Part shown: piece by piece, positions 51,556 to 62,012 of the stretch | Layout of the letters: each line of letters begins with the position of its first letter | Position numbering within the stretch: the stretch's first letter is position 1 | Assembly: GCF_001713455.1 (NCBI RefSeq) | Contig: NZ_CP016464.1 | Span: 1,536,001-1,600,000 of the forward strand | Origin: Bosea sp. RAC05 | Lineage (GTDB): Bacteria > Pseudomonadota > Alphaproteobacteria > Rhizobiales > Beijerinckiaceae | Length of the DNA: 64,000 bases | Reading direction: 5' to 3' | Program-made: the position numbers and the translations under genes | Notes under the pieces: model-generated | The model's database searches: none | The model's input: the letters and a program-made list of their open reading frames with translations, nothing else | Told to the model about the DNA's origin: nothing

Positions 51556-52536
51556 ATGGCCGACCTGATGACCGATTCCGCCGAAGCCTCGTCCAGTTTC
51601 GTGATCGACCCCGCCAAGCCCGTCCCCGCGGCCCTGCGCGGCGCCGTGCTGGTGCTCGGCAATTTCGACGGCGTCCATCGCGGCCATGCCGAGCTGGCGC
51701 GCGAGGCGGTGGAGCTGGCGCGGCAACGGGGCCGGCGGCCGGCGGCCCTGACCTTCGAGCCCCATCCGCGCAGCGTCTTCCGGCCCGAGGAACCGGTCTT
51801 CCGCCTGACCTCGCCGAGCGTGAAGGCGGAACTGCTGGGCGGGCTCGGCCTGCCGCTCACCTTCGTGCTGCCGTTCAACCGCGACATCGCCGCGATCCGG
51901 GCCGAGGCCTTCATCGACGATCTCCTGCTCGGGCGGCTCGGCGCCGCCGGCCTCGTCTGCGGTTATGATTTCCATTTCGGCCAGGGCCGGGCCGGCTCGC
52001 CCGAGATGCTGCGGGAGCGCTGCGAGAAGGAGGGCATCCCCGTCATCGTCGTGCCGCCCTTCGCCTGGGCGGGCGAGGCGGTGTCGTCGACGCTGATCCG
52101 CACCGCGCTGGAGCAGGGCGACGTCGCCCGCGCCGCGGCGATGATCGGCCGGCCCTGGTTCGTGCGCGGCGTGGTGGCGCATGGCGACAAGCGCGGCCGC
52201 GAGCTCGGCTACCCCACCGCCAACCTGCATCTGCCCCGCGACTGCCGGCTGAAATACGGCATCTATGCCGTGCGCATGAAGATCGACGGCATCTGGCATG
52301 ACGGCGTCGCCAGCTTCGGTAGCCGCCCGACCTTCGACGACGGCGCGCCGCGGCTGGAAACCTTCGTGTTTGATTTCAGCGGCGATCTCTACGGCCAGCA
52401 GGTCGACGTCGCCTTCGTCTCCTGGCTGCGCGGCGAGGCGAAGTTCGACTCGCTTCCAGCCCTGATCACCCAGATGGACGAAGACAGCGCCCGTGCGCGC
52501 GACATCCTCGCCAGGACGCCGCCCTTCCGTCCGTAA
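51556..52536 (+). CDS. ribF: Bifunctional riboflavin kinase/FAD synthetase
   Basis: A protein of about 326 residues that converts riboflavin to FMN and FMN to FAD. The N-terminal nucleotidyltransferase half has GNFDGVHRGHAELA, TFEPHPRSVFRP and a STLIR motif; the C-terminal flavokinase half has GYPTANLHLP and TFDDGAPRLETFVFDF. No good ribosome-binding site is visible. The ATG at 51556 is chosen, but a GTG at 51541 and an ATG at 51568 are possible. ribF next to ileS and lspA is a common arrangement in bacteria. Confidence 0.92.
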   Translation: MADLMTDSAEASSSFVIDPAKPVPAALRGAVLVLGNFDGVHRGHAELAREAVELARQRGRRPAALTFEPHPRSVFRPEEPVFRLTSPSVKAELLGGLGLPLTFVLPFNRDIAAIRAEAFIDDLLLGRLGAAGLVCGYDFHFGQGRAGSPEMLRERCEKEGIPVIVVPPFAWAGEAVSSTLIRTALEQGDVARAAAMIGRPWFVRGVVAHGDKRGRELGYPTANLHLPRDCRLKYGIYAVRMKIDGIWHDGVASFGSRPTFDDGAPRLETFVFDFSGDLYGQQVDVAFVSWLRGEAKFDSLPALITQMDEDSARARDILARTPPFRP

Positions 52537-52840
52537 GGGGGCTTTGCGAGAGCGCGACCGCCATCGGCAATGCATCGTCAGCCCGGCGCCCCGCTTCGCG
52601 TCGGCGAGGATGACGAAGAGGTTCCTGCGCAAGCCATTTTGATCTAGAAGCCGGTCATGAGCTCATTCTGCGATAGGCCCCTCATTCCGCTCCGGCGAAT
52701 TACGGGCCCGGCTGCCGCCCCGCGCTAGGCGCGGGCGCTCGCGCAAGCCGGGTGACCGTCGCTTTTCTATTCAGTTTCACCGCGGACAGCGCCACGCCAG
52801 ACGATGATGGCAGGCCAGCCCGCCTTGCCCGAGCCGGACC
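52537..52840. other. Intergenic region before ileS
   Basis: 304 bases without a convincing gene. A patch at 52585-52611 (GGCGCCCCGCTTCGCGTCGGCGAGGATGAC) looks like a decayed copy of the REP-like palindromes. The ileS promoter is expected near 52750-52800 (an AT-rich GCTTTTCTATTCAGTTTC stretch), but no clear -35/-10 pair could be assigned. No leader peptide or T-box was recognised. Confidence 0.4.
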
Positions 52841-55800
52841 ATGACCGACAAGACCGCCGACAAGACCGACGCGACCGATTATTCCCAGACCCTGTTCCTG
52901 CCCCAGACCGAGTTTCCGATGCGGGCCGGCCTGCCGCAGCGCGAGCCTGAACTGCTCGCCCGCTGGGCGAAGATGGACCTCTACCGCAAGCTGCGCGAGG
53001 CCGGCAAAGGCCGCGACCGCTTCGTCCTGCATGACGGCCCGCCCTACGCCAACGGCAACATCCATATCGGCCATGCGCTCAACAAGGTCCTGAAGGACCT
53101 CGTCACGCGCTCGCAGCAGATGCTGGGCTTCGATTCCAACTACGTCCCGGGCTGGGACTGCCACGGCCTGCCGATCGAGTGGAAGATCGAGGAGCAGTAC
53201 CGCGCCAAGGGGCTGAACAAGGACGACGTCGATGTCGTCGAGTTCCGCAAGGAATGCCGCACCTTCGCCGAGCACTGGGTCTCGGTCCAGCGCGAGGAGT
53301 TCAAGCGGCTCGGCGTCGAGGGCGACTGGGACGATCCCTACCTGACCATGGCTTACCCGGCCGAGGCGCAGATCGCCCGCGAGATCATGAAATTCGCAGA
53401 GACCGGCCAGCTCTATCGCGGCTCCAAGCCGGTGATGTGGTCGGTGGTCGAGAAGACCGCGCTCGCCGAGGCCGAGGTCGAGTACGAGGAGCACACGAGC
53501 GACACGGTGTTCGTGGCGTTTCCGATACTTAGCTACAACGATCAGAACCCGGCGTCTGTGCCGCTCGTTTATGAGCAGCGCGGCTTGGAATTCGGTCGCC
53601 AGTTTGTGCCCGGACAGGTTGAGGCCGAGCTGTCATCGGTTGATCTTTTGACAGCGCGTATCGTCATCTGGACAACCACGCCTTGGACGATTCCCGGCAA
53701 TAGGGCGATTTCCTATTCGCATCGCATCCAGTATGGCGTGTTTCAGGTGATCGCTGCGCCCGAGGGCAACTGGGCCAAGCAAGGTGACGTATTCATCATC
53801 GCAGACCGTCTGGCGAATGACTTTGCCAAGGCGACCAAAGTTCAGGAACTAAAGCGCCTCCGCGATGTAGGAGCGGCGGAGCTTGAGACGATTCGTTGCG
53901 CGCATCCGCTGGCAGGCCTTGCTGGGGGCTATACGTTCAAAGTGCCCTTGCTCAACGGCGATCACGTTACGGATGACGCCGGGACTGGTTTCGTGCACAC
54001 CGCGCCGGGCCACGGTCGAGAAGACTTCGATGTATGGATGTCAAACAAACAGCGTCTTGAAGCGCCGATAGTCGCTTCGGCCCGTATAGACACCCGCATC
54101 CCCTACACCGTCGATGCCGATGGCCGCTTCACCAAGGACGCGCCGGGTTTCGAGGGCGCGCAGGTCATCACCGACAAGGGCGAGAAGGGCAACGCCAACG
54201 AGGTCGTCATCAAGGCGCTCGCGGCGTCCGGCAACCTCGTCGCCCGCGGCCGGCTCAAGCACCAGTATCCCCATAGCTGGCGCTCGAAGAAGCCGGTCAT
54301 CTTCCGCAACACGCCGCAATGGTTCATCGCCATGGACAAGGGCGTCGACACGCTGGGCAACCGCACCCTGCGCGAGGTCGCGCTCGGCGCGATCAAGGAC
54401 ACGCAATGGGTCCCCGCCGCCGGCGAGAACCGCATCAACGGCATGATCGCCAACCGCCCGGACTGGGTGGTCTCGCGCCAGCGCGCCTGGGGCGTGCCGA
54501 TCACGGTCTTCGTCGCGAAGGAGAGCAAGGAGATCCTGGTCGACGCGAAGGTGAACGCCGCCATCGCCGAGGCTTTCGAGGCTGAAGGGGCGGACGCCTG
54601 GTTCACCGACACCGACGGCGCCCGCTTCCTGAAGCCCTTCGGCTATGACCCGGCGCGCTACGAGCGCGTCACCGACGTGCTCGACGTCTGGTTCGATTCA
54701 GGCTCGACCCATGCCTTCACCCTGGAGAAGCGCGCCGATCTGCGCGCCCGCCGTCGCGGCGACGGCGGCAATGACCGGGTGATGTATCTCGAGGGCTCGG
54801 ACCAGCATCGCGGCTGGTTCCATTCCTCGCTGCTCGAAAGCTGCGGCACGCGCGGCCGCGCGCCCTACGACATCGTGCTGACGCACGGCTTCTGCCTCGA
54901 CGAGAAGGGCGAGAAGATGTCGAAGTCCAAGGGCAACGTCACCGCGCCCCAGGACATCATCAAGGACTCAGGCGCCGACATCTTGCGCCTCTGGGTCGCG
55001 GCCGCCGACTATTCCGACGATCTGCGCATCGGCAAGGAGATCCTCAAGACCTTCGTCGAGACCTATCGCAAGCTGCGCAACACGATGCGCTGGATGCTCG
55101 GCACGCTCGCCCATTTCAGCGAGGACATCCGCGTCGCCGAGATCCAGACCATGCCGGAACTGGAGCGGCTGATGCTGCACCGGCTGGCCGAGATCGGCCC
55201 GCAGGTCGAGGAGGCCTACCGCACCTACGACTACAAGAAGGTCGTGACGCTGCTCTCGCAGTTCATGAACACCGAGCTCTCGGCCTTCTATTTCGACGTC
55301 CGCAAGGACGTGCTCTATTGCGATCCGCTGTCGAGCCATGTCCGCAAGAGCGCGCTGACCGTCGTCGACCATCTCTTCCGCTGCCTGACGACCTGGCTCG
55401 CGCCGATCCTGGTCTTCACCGCCGAGGAAGCCTGGCTGGAGCGTTATCCCGAGCAGAAGACGCTCGACGGCTCGGTCCATCTCGAGCTCTTCGCGCAGGC
55501 CCCGGCCGCCTGGCTCGATTCCGAGCTCGCCGAGCGCTGGGGCAAGATCCGCAAGGTCCGCCGCGTCGTCACCGGCGCACTCGAGCTGGAGCGTGCGGCC
55601 AAGCGTTTGGGCTCCTCGCTCGAAGCCGCCCCGCAGGTCTTCGTCTCCGATCCGGACCTGCTCGCCGCGCTGTCGGGGGCCGATCTCGCCGAGATCAGCA
55701 TCACCTCCGCCATCCGCGTCGAGAGCGGGGAGGGCCCCACTGATGCCGTCCGACTGCCCGAGGTGCCGGGCGTCGCGGTGGTCCCGCACCGCGCCGACGG

Positions 55801-55918
55801 CGTCAAATGCGCGCGCTCCTGGCGCTATTTCGACCCCGCGACCGCCGATCCGGCCTATCCGACGGTTACCCCGCGCGACGCGAAGGCGCTGCGCGAACTC
55901 GGCCGGGGCGCCGCGTGA
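52841..55918 (+). CDS. ileS: Isoleucyl-tRNA synthetase, mosaic
   Basis: A 1025-residue class I synthetase that charges tRNA-Ile. HIGH is at residues 71-74 region ([14 protein letters not shown]) and KMSKS is in [16 protein letters not shown]. The CP1 editing domain (about residues 225-425) has [12 protein letters not shown] and [19 protein letters not shown]. The DNA coding this editing part (about 53520-54100) differs in composition from both flanks: 240 of 420 G+C (57%) over 53521-53940 versus 41 of 60 (68%) at 54121-54180 by hand count. The C-terminal zinc finger is reduced ([11 protein letters not shown]), with most cysteines lost. It overlaps lspA by GTGA. Confidence 0.95.
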   Translation: MTDKTADKTDATDYSQTLFLPQTEFPMRAGLPQREPELLARWAKMDLYRKLREAGKGRDRFVLHDGPPYANGNIHIGHALNKVLKDLVTRSQQMLGFDSNYVPGWDCHGLPIEWKIEEQYRAKGLNKDDVDVVEFRKECRTFAEHWVSVQREEFKRLGVEGDWDDPYLTMAYPAEAQIAREIMKFAETGQLYRGSKPVMWSVVEKTALAEAEVEYEEHTSDTVFVAFPILSYNDQNPASVPLVYEQRGLEFGRQFVPGQVEAELSSVDLLTARIVIWTTTPWTIPGNRAISYSHRIQYGVFQVIAAPEGNWAKQGDVFIIADRLANDFAKATKVQELKRLRDVGAAELETIRCAHPLAGLAGGYTFKVPLLNGDHVTDDAGTGFVHTAPGHGREDFDVWMSNKQRLEAPIVASARIDTRIPYTVDADGRFTKDAPGFEGAQVITDKGEKGNANEVVIKALAASGNLVARGRLKHQYPHSWRSKKPVIFRNTPQWFIAMDKGVDTLGNRTLREVALGAIKDTQWVPAAGENRINGMIANRPDWVVSRQRAWGVPITVFVAKESKEILVDAKVNAAIAEAFEAEGADAWFTDTDGARFLKPFGYDPARYERVTDVLDVWFDSGSTHAFTLEKRADLRARRRGDGGNDRVMYLEGSDQHRGWFHSSLLESCGTRGRAPYDIVLTHGFCLDEKGEKMSKSKGNVTAPQDIIKDSGADILRLWVAAADYSDDLRIGKEILKTFVETYRKLRNTMRWMLGTLAHFSEDIRVAEIQTMPELERLMLHRLAEIGPQVEEAYRTYDYKKVVTLLSQFMNTELSAFYFDVRKDVLYCDPLSSHVRKSALTVVDHLFRCLTTWLAPILVFTAEEAWLERYPEQKTLDGSVHLELFAQAPAAWLDSELAERWGKIRKVRRVVTGALELERAAKRLGSSLEAAPQVFVSDPDLLAALSGADLAEISITSAIRVESGEGPTDAVRLPEVPGVAVVPHRADGVKCARSWRYFDPATADPAYPTVTPRDAKALRELGRGAA

Positions 55919-56397
55919 CGCCGGTTCGCCGCCTCGGTCTCGCCATCGTCCTGGTCGTCTTCGTCGTCGACCAGGCGCTGAAGCTCTGGCTGCTCTTCGG
56001 CCTGCGCCTGGCCGAGACCGGCCCGTTTGCCGTCCTGCCCTTCATGGACATCGTACTGGCCTGGAACCGCGGCATTTCCTACGGGCTGTTCCAGCAGCAC
56101 AGCGACATCGGCCGCTGGGGGCTCGTCGTCATCTCGATCGCAGCCGCCATCTGGCTCGGCCGCTGGATGTGGCGCGAGCCGCGGCCGCTGACGGTCGCCA
56201 GCCTCGCCCTCATCGTCGGCGGGGCGCTCGGCAACGGGCTCGATCGCGCGGTCTATGGGGCGGTCGTGGACTTCGTCCACCTGCACTGGGGCAGCTTCAG
56301 CTGGTACATCTTCAACGTCGCCGATGCCGCCATCGTTGTCGGGGTGGTCGGGCTGCTGTATGAGTCCTTCCGGCCGGCGGCCGAAAATGCGGCCTGA
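55915..56397 (+). CDS. lspA: Lipoprotein signal peptidase (signal peptidase II)
   Basis: A 160-residue inner-membrane aspartyl protease that cleaves lipoprotein signal peptides. Four hydrophobic segments and the conserved boxes are present: [37 protein letters not shown] with the first catalytic Asp, and [11 protein letters not shown] with the second. It starts at the GTG overlapping the ileS stop, the usual ileS-lspA coupling. Confidence 0.94.
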   Translation: MTPVRRLGLAIVLVVFVVDQALKLWLLFGLRLAETGPFAVLPFMDIVLAWNRGISYGLFQQHSDIGRWGLVVISIAAAIWLGRWMWREPRPLTVASLALIVGGALGNGLDRAVYGAVVDFVHLHWGSFSWYIFNVADAAIVVGVVGLLYESFRPAAENAA

Positions 56398-56472
56398 ACC
56401 CGGCCCCGCCATCGTTTTGCCGTTCGTTTGCGGTTTGATACGGGGAAGCAATATCCCCGAGGGAGGTTTGAC

Positions 56473-57114
56473 ATGGCGCATCGCATCCGCGTGACGCATT
56501 TGCTGCTGGCCGGAGGCCTCGTTCTGGCGGCCCAGCCGGCGCTGGCCCAGGAAGGCATGCTCTTCAAGAACCTGATGGAAGGCGTCATCGGCGGCCGTCC
56601 GGGCGACGACATCGAGTACCGCCAGCGCCCGCCGCTGGTCGTGCCCCCGAATTCGACCCTGCCGCGCCCGCAGGCGCCGGCGAGCACCCGCAATGCCGCC
56701 TGGCCCAATGATCCCGACGTCGCCGCCCGCCGCGCCGAGGCGGAGGCCTCGCGCGTTCCGGTGTTCAACCCGAACTGGCGTAACAACCCGATGCTGAGCC
56801 AGGAAGAGCTGCGCCGCGGCCGCACGACCCGCGATGCCGGCCGCCCGGTGATCGCCGAGGACCACAACAACTACAACAACCAGATCGCGCCGATCCGGGT
56901 CGGCCGCGAACTCGCCAGCCGCCAGAACCAGACCGCGCTCGACCAGCTCACCTATGGCTCAGAGCCGCCGCGCCGCACGCTGGCCGAGCCACCGGTCGGC
57001 TATCGCCGCCCCGTCGGTTCGGCGCCGCTCGGCCCCGGCCAGGGCGGCCCGGTCGAGGATCGTCAGGCGGTCGGCCAGCGCGAATTCCTCACCGGCCAGA
57101 TCCCGATGCAGTGA
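56473..57114 (+). CDS. Secreted proline/arginine-rich protein of unknown function
   Basis: A 213-residue protein with a Sec signal peptide (residues 1-25, cleavage after ALA). The mature part is polar and largely disordered: VVPPNSTLPRPQAP, a DPDVAARRAEAEAS helix, and YRRPVGSAPLGPGQGG near the end. There is no lipobox cysteine. Such proteins follow lspA in several Hyphomicrobiales and precede the M16 peptidases. Function unknown; GGGAGG lies upstream of the ATG at 56473. Confidence 0.75.
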   Translation: MAHRIRVTHLLLAGGLVLAAQPALAQEGMLFKNLMEGVIGGRPGDDIEYRQRPPLVVPPNSTLPRPQAPASTRNAAWPNDPDVAARRAEAEASRVPVFNPNWRNNPMLSQEELRRGRTTRDAGRPVIAEDHNNYNNQIAPIRVGRELASRQNQTALDQLTYGSEPPRRTLAEPPVGYRRPVGSAPLGPGQGGPVEDRQAVGQREFLTGQIPMQ

Positions 57115-57279
57115 GGCGCGATGCCGAAGCCGTGAGCGCGCGACGCTGCGGCTTTGGGACTGCGCCTGCGCACTGGCGTTCCGCGCCTTCAGCGCCTAAG
57201 TGCCGGAAGAGGGGGGGCGCCGGTTGACGGCCGCGCCGCCTCATTGACCGCTGCACGCGGCGCCGATGCGCGCTGCATC

Positions 57280-58587
57280 ATGGAGATGGCCCGGGTGAAC
57301 ATGCATGCGCAGCCGCTGAAGGCCGCCCAGCCGGTGGAATCGTTCCGCCTGGCCAATGGTCTCGACGTCGTGGTGGTGCCGGACCGGCGCGCCCCCGTCG
57401 TCACCCATATGGTCTGGTACCGCAACGGCTCGGCCGACGATCCGGCCGGCAAGTCCGGCATCGCCCATTTCCTCGAGCACCTGATGTTCAAGGGCACGGC
57501 GAAATGGCCGGCGGGTGAGTTCTCCAAGATCGTCGCCGGGCTCGGCGGCCAGGAGAACGCCTTCACCTCCTTCGACTACACCGCCTATTTCCAGCGCGTG
57601 CCGAAGGAGCATCTCCGCGCGATGATGGATTACGAGGCCGACCGGATGACCGGGCTGGCCTTCGACGAGAGCGTCGTCGGGCCCGAGCGCGACGTCGTGC
57701 TGGAAGAGCGCAAGATGCGCGTCGATGCCGACCCCGCCGCCCAGCTCGGCGAGGAGTTCTCGGCCGCGCTCTTCGTCCACCACCCCTATGGCACGCCGAT
57801 CATCGGCTGGGAGCACGAGATCGAGGGCCTGAACCGGGACGACGCCTTCGCCTATTACCAGCGCTTCTACACGCCGGAGAACGCGATCCTCGTCGTCGCC
57901 GGCGACACCGACGCCGACACGGTCCGCCGCCTTGCCGAAGAGACCTATGGCGCCATTCCCGCCCGCGGCGAGGCCCCGGTCCGCAAGCGCCCGGCGGAGC
58001 CCGATCCGCGTGCGGCGCGACGCGTCTCGCTGAGCGACCCGCGCGTGCGCCAGCCCTCGCTGCGGCGCGGCTGGCTGACGCCGACCTATCTCAGCGGCGA
58101 CGCCGGCGAGGTCTTCGCGCTCGAGCTCCTGGCCGAGATCCTCGGCGGCGGCACCACCTCGCGGCTCTATCGCCGCCTCTGCGTCGAGGCCGATCTGGCC
58201 TCCGGCGCCAGCGCCTACTTCATGGGGTCGATGGTCGACCGCGCCGCCTTCCAGCTCTCGGTCAGCCCGCGGCCGGGCGTCGAGATGGCGGCGCTGGAAG
58301 CCGGCCTCGATGCCGCGCTCGCGGCCTTCCTCAGCGAGGGGCCGAGCGAACTCGAACTCGCCCGCGCCCGCACCCGCCTCGTCGCCGAGACGATCTTCGC
58401 CCGCGACAGCCAGTCCTCGCTCGCCCGCATCTTCGGCGCGTCGCTGGCCGTCGGCGAGACGGTGGAGGACGTGCTGGCCTGGCCGGCGCGCATCGAGGCC
58501 GTCCCGCGCGAGGCGGTCGTCGAGGCGGCGCGACGCTATCTGCGGCCCGACCGTGGCGTCACCGGCCTGCTCCTGCCCTCCGCCTGA
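57280..58587 (+). CDS. M16 zinc metallopeptidase, active subunit
   Basis: A protein of about 435 residues of the insulinase/PqqF-like family M16B. The zinc motif HFLEH is at residues 63-67, with the distal Glu in the expected downstream EERKM region. The second M16 domain follows. No signal peptide is obvious, so it may act inside or with a partner in the envelope. Starts at 57280, 57289 and 57301 are all possible. It forms a pair with the next gene, which lacks the active site. Confidence 0.9.
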   Translation: MEMARVNMHAQPLKAAQPVESFRLANGLDVVVVPDRRAPVVTHMVWYRNGSADDPAGKSGIAHFLEHLMFKGTAKWPAGEFSKIVAGLGGQENAFTSFDYTAYFQRVPKEHLRAMMDYEADRMTGLAFDESVVGPERDVVLEERKMRVDADPAAQLGEEFSAALFVHHPYGTPIIGWEHEIEGLNRDDAFAYYQRFYTPENAILVVAGDTDADTVRRLAEETYGAIPARGEAPVRKRPAEPDPRAARRVSLSDPRVRQPSLRRGWLTPTYLSGDAGEVFALELLAEILGGGTTSRLYRRLCVEADLASGASAYFMGSMVDRAAFQLSVSPRPGVEMAALEAGLDAALAAFLSEGPSELELARARTRLVAETIFARDSQSSLARIFGASLAVGETVEDVLAWPARIEAVPREAVVEAARRYLRPDRGVTGLLLPSA

Positions 58588-58638
58588 TCCGTCCTCCTTC
58601 CGCACGGGGCCGCGTTCCGGCCCGAGCCAGGACATGAC

Positions 58639-59934
58639 ATGAACGCTCCGATTCCCGCTGCCGCCACCAGCCTCGCCGGCCCCTCGGTCCCGGTCCAGAA
58701 GGTCCGCTCGCCCGCCGGCGTCGAGGCCTGGCTGGTCGAGGAACACAGCCTGCCGCTGATCGCGGTCGACTTCGCCTTCGACGGCGGCGCGACGCGCGAT
58801 CCCGAGAACGCCGCCGGCAGCGCCTATCTCGTCTCCGGCCTGCTCGACGAGGGCGCGGGCGATCTCGACGCCGAGGCCTTCCAGGGCCGGCTCGCCGACC
58901 ACGCCATCAGCCTCGGCTTCGATGCGCGCCGAGACGACTTCCACGGCCATCTCCAGACGCTGTCGAGCCACCGCGACACCGCCTTCGAGCTGCTGGCGCT
59001 GTCCCTGAACGCCCCGCGCTTCGATGCCGACGCCGTCGAGCGGGTCAAGGGTCAGGTCATTTCCGGGCTGCAGCGCCAGGCCCAGAACCCCGAATCCCTC
59101 TGCCGCAACGCGCTCTACGCTGCCGCCTTCCCCGGCCACCCCTATGGCCGGCCCGAGAAGGGCGACGTCGACAGCGTCTCGCGTCTCGAGGCCCAGGCGC
59201 TGAAGGGGCTTTCGCGCGATCTGCTCGCTCGCGCCGGGCTCAAGGTGGTCGTCGTCGGCGACATCACCGCAGACGAACTCGCAAGCCGGCTCGACCAGAT
59301 CTTCCGCGCGCTGCCGCAAGGGCTGCCGCGTGCGCAGCCCGGCGAGGCCCTGCCGATCCAGGGTCTCGGCCAGACCCACACCATCGATCTCGACGTGCCG
59401 CAGACCGTGCTGCGCTTCGTCGGCCCCGGCCTGATGCGGCACGATCCCGATTTCATCGCCGGCAGCGTGCTCAACCACATCCTCGGCGGCTCGGCCTTCA
59501 CCTCGCGGCTCTTCATGGAGGTGCGCGAGAAGCGCGGCCTTGCGTACGGCGTCTCGTCCAGCCTGATGCCGCTGCGCCAGGGCGCCATGCTGGTCGGCGG
59601 GACCGCGACCAAGAACGAGCGCGCCGCCGAGTCCATGAGCGTGATCCGCGAGGAGATGGCCAAGCTGGCCAATGAGGGGCCGAGCGAGCACGAGGTCGCG
59701 GAGGCCAAGCGTTACATCATCGGCTCCTATCCGCTGCGCTTCGACACCTCGCCGAAGATCGCCTCGGAACTGCTCGGCCTCGCCGTCAATGGCTTCGAGC
59801 CGGAGTTCCTCAGCGAACGCAACAGCCTCTTCGCCGCGGTGACGCTGGCCGACGTCAAGCGCGTGGCAGAGCGCCTCTTCGGCGACCCGCGCCTGCTGGT
59901 CCAGGCAGTGGGCCGGCCGGTCGATCTGGTGTGA
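58639..59934 (+). CDS. M16 peptidase-like protein, non-catalytic subunit
   Basis: A 431-residue M16-family protein in which the HxxEH motif is absent (the equivalent stretch reads SAYLVSGLLDEGAGD). The fold is kept through residues such as the arginine and tyrosine pair near GLAYGVSSSL. Bacterial M16 enzymes often work as heterodimers of one active and one inactive chain, so this is the partner of the 57280-58587 product, 51 bp upstream. Confidence 0.9.
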   Translation: MNAPIPAAATSLAGPSVPVQKVRSPAGVEAWLVEEHSLPLIAVDFAFDGGATRDPENAAGSAYLVSGLLDEGAGDLDAEAFQGRLADHAISLGFDARRDDFHGHLQTLSSHRDTAFELLALSLNAPRFDADAVERVKGQVISGLQRQAQNPESLCRNALYAAAFPGHPYGRPEKGDVDSVSRLEAQALKGLSRDLLARAGLKVVVVGDITADELASRLDQIFRALPQGLPRAQPGEALPIQGLGQTHTIDLDVPQTVLRFVGPGLMRHDPDFIAGSVLNHILGGSAFTSRLFMEVREKRGLAYGVSSSLMPLRQGAMLVGGTATKNERAAESMSVIREEMAKLANEGPSEHEVAEAKRYIIGSYPLRFDTSPKIASELLGLAVNGFEPEFLSERNSLFAAVTLADVKRVAERLFGDPRLLVQAVGRPVDLV

Positions 59935-59964
59935 GTTCGCAGACGAGGCCGGCCCAGTAGCGCT

Positions 59965-60076
59965 CCTCCCTTCCCCCCTTGTGGGGAAGGGTATGGGGAT
60001 GGGGGTGGTTCCGCTTGGTGACCGCTGACCGAGCGGCCCGACCCCCACCCCTGCCCCTCCCCACAAGGGGGAGGGG
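59965..60076. repeat. Long inverted repeat upstream of mutL
   Basis: CCCTTCCCCCCTTGTGGGG on the left is mirrored by CCCCACAAGGGGGAGGG on the right, with GGGGATGGGGGTGG mirrored by CCACCCC...CCCC inside. The arms are C/G-rich, and the centre holds CCGCTTGGTGACCGCTGACCGAGCGG. This is a palindromic element common in alphaproteobacterial intergenic regions. An open frame through it is not a real extension of mutL. Confidence 0.7.
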
Positions 60077-60197
60077 TTCCCCGCGCCCGTTCATTTGGGG
60101 CTGGCGAATCCGATTTGGGCACGACTCGTCCCCATCCACTATCCTGCCGCAACGCGGCCCCCCGATTCGCCGCGCTGCCCACCGCCCCGGAACCCGC

Positions 60198-62003
60198 ATG
60201 CCCGTCCGCCGCCTCGATCCCGTTCTGGTCGACCGCATCGCCGCCGGCGAGGTGATCGAGCGGCCGGCTGCTGCGGTAAAGGAACTGGTCGAGAACGCCA
60301 TCGACGCCGGCGCGCGCGCCATCGCCGTCACCATCGCGGCGGGCGGGCGCGAGCTCATCCGCGTCGTCGACGACGGCGCGGGCATGACGCCCGAGGATCT
60401 CGCGCTCGCCGTCGAGCGCCACGCCACCTCGAAGCTTCCCGATGGCGACCTCTTCGCGATCCAGTCGCTCGGTTTCCGCGGCGAGGCGCTGCCCTCGATC
60501 GGCTCGGTCGCGCGGCTCTCCATCGCCACCCGCCGCCACGATGCCCCCCAGGGCGTCGCCCTCGTGGTCGAGGCCGGCGAGAAGGGCGTGGTCCGTCCCG
60601 TCGCGGCAGCCATCGGCACCCGCATCGAGGTCAGCGATCTCTTTGCCTTCACCCCCGCCCGTCTGAAATTCCTCAAGAGCGACCGGGCCGAGGCGCAGGC
60701 CGTCTCGGAGATGCTGCGGCGCCTCGCCATCGCCCATCCGGCGATCCGGTTTTCGCTCGAGGGCGAGCACGTCTCGCCCTTCGACTGGCCGGCGGAAGCG
60801 CTTGGCGAGGAGGGGCAGTTGCGCCGTCTAGGCCGTGCGCTCGGCCGCGATTTCCCCGAGAATGCGCTCCGGCTCGACGCCGCGCGCGAGGGCGTCCACG
60901 TCACCGGCTTCGCCGGGTTGCCGACCTTTCACCGCGGCACCTCGGCCGGCGTGCATCTGGCCGTCAATGGCCGGCCGGTGCGCGACAAGCTGCTGCTCTC
61001 GGCCGTGCGCGGCGCCTATGCCGACGTCGTGCCCTCCGACCGCCACCCCGTGCTCTTCCTCGACGTCGCCTGCGATCCGCGCGCCGTTGACGTCAACGTC
61101 CATCCGGCCAAGAGCGAGGTCCGCTTCCGCGATCCGCAACTGGTCCGCGGCCTCGTCGTCTCCGGGCTGAAGGCGGCATTGGCGGAGGCGGGCCACCGCG
61201 CCACCACGACCGGCGGCGCCCGCACGCTGGAGGCCTTCCGCGCGGTTTTCGCTGGCACCGGCAACAGCACCTCGCCTTTGCGCCCAACCCTGCCGGACAC
61301 GCCCGCCTGGAACGCGCCCGCGACCGGCTTCGACGCCCGCCCGCAGCAGGGTTTCGCCGGCTTCGAGGTCGCCTCGGCCGACGCCCGCGCCCATCTCGCG
61401 GAGCCCGCGCCGGATGCGCTCGACCGGCCGCTTGGCGCGGCTCGCGCCCAGCTCCACGAAACCTATATCGTCGCCCAGACGCGCGAGGGCGTCGTCATCG
61501 TCGACCAGCACGCCGCCCATGAGCGTCTCGTCTATGAGCGCCTCAAGGCCGAGCGCGCCCGCAGCGGGATCGCCACGCAGCCTCTGCTCCTGCCCGAGGT
61601 GGTCGAACTCGACCCCGTCGACGCCGACCGGCTGAACGCGGCTTCGGACGATCTCGCGACGCTCGGCTTGAGGCTGGAGCCCTTCGGTCCGGGCGCGGTG
61701 CTGGTCCGTGAGGCGCCCCAGCAGCTCGCCGGCGGCAACCTCCAGAAGCTCGTCCGCGACGTTGCCGACGCGCTGGCCGAGCATGGAACCGCCGGTTCTC
61801 TGGAGCGACGCCTCGACCATGTTCTGGCGACGATGGCCTGCCACAATTCCGTCCGCGCCGGCCGTCGGCTCCGCCCCGAGGAGATGGACGCGCTGCTGCG
61901 CGAAATGGAGGTCACGCCCAATTCGGGCCAGTGCAACCATGGCCGCCCGACCTATGTCGAACTCAAGCTCGCCGACATCGAGCGGCTGTTCGGGAGGCGG
62001 TGA
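60198..62003 (+). CDS. mutL: DNA mismatch repair protein MutL
   Basis: A 601-residue MutL. The N-terminal GHKL ATPase has [33 protein letters not shown] and the later [10 protein letters not shown]. The C-terminal domain has the endonuclease motif [12 protein letters not shown] (DQHAx2Ex4E), CNHGRP and a final FGRR, so this MutL probably nicks DNA itself. That fits the absence of MutH in alphaproteobacteria. The start at 60198 matches the family start ([20 protein letters not shown]). Confidence 0.95.
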   Translation: MPVRRLDPVLVDRIAAGEVIERPAAAVKELVENAIDAGARAIAVTIAAGGRELIRVVDDGAGMTPEDLALAVERHATSKLPDGDLFAIQSLGFRGEALPSIGSVARLSIATRRHDAPQGVALVVEAGEKGVVRPVAAAIGTRIEVSDLFAFTPARLKFLKSDRAEAQAVSEMLRRLAIAHPAIRFSLEGEHVSPFDWPAEALGEEGQLRRLGRALGRDFPENALRLDAAREGVHVTGFAGLPTFHRGTSAGVHLAVNGRPVRDKLLLSAVRGAYADVVPSDRHPVLFLDVACDPRAVDVNVHPAKSEVRFRDPQLVRGLVVSGLKAALAEAGHRATTTGGARTLEAFRAVFAGTGNSTSPLRPTLPDTPAWNAPATGFDARPQQGFAGFEVASADARAHLAEPAPDALDRPLGAARAQLHETYIVAQTREGVVIVDQHAAHERLVYERLKAERARSGIATQPLLLPEVVELDPVDADRLNAASDDLATLGLRLEPFGPGAVLVREAPQQLAGGNLQKLVRDVADALAEHGTAGSLERRLDHVLATMACHNSVRAGRRLRPEEMDALLREMEVTPNSGQCNHGRPTYVELKLADIERLFGRR

Positions 62004-62012
62004 GGGGGCGGC

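Noticed and set aside
57241..60066. A 941-codon minus-strand open frame.
   Set aside because: Antisense to two M16 peptidases that have recognisable family features; no domain seen.
59979..60197. N-terminal extension of MutL through the upstream palindrome.
   Set aside because: The extension is translation of an inverted repeat, and the family start is at 60198.
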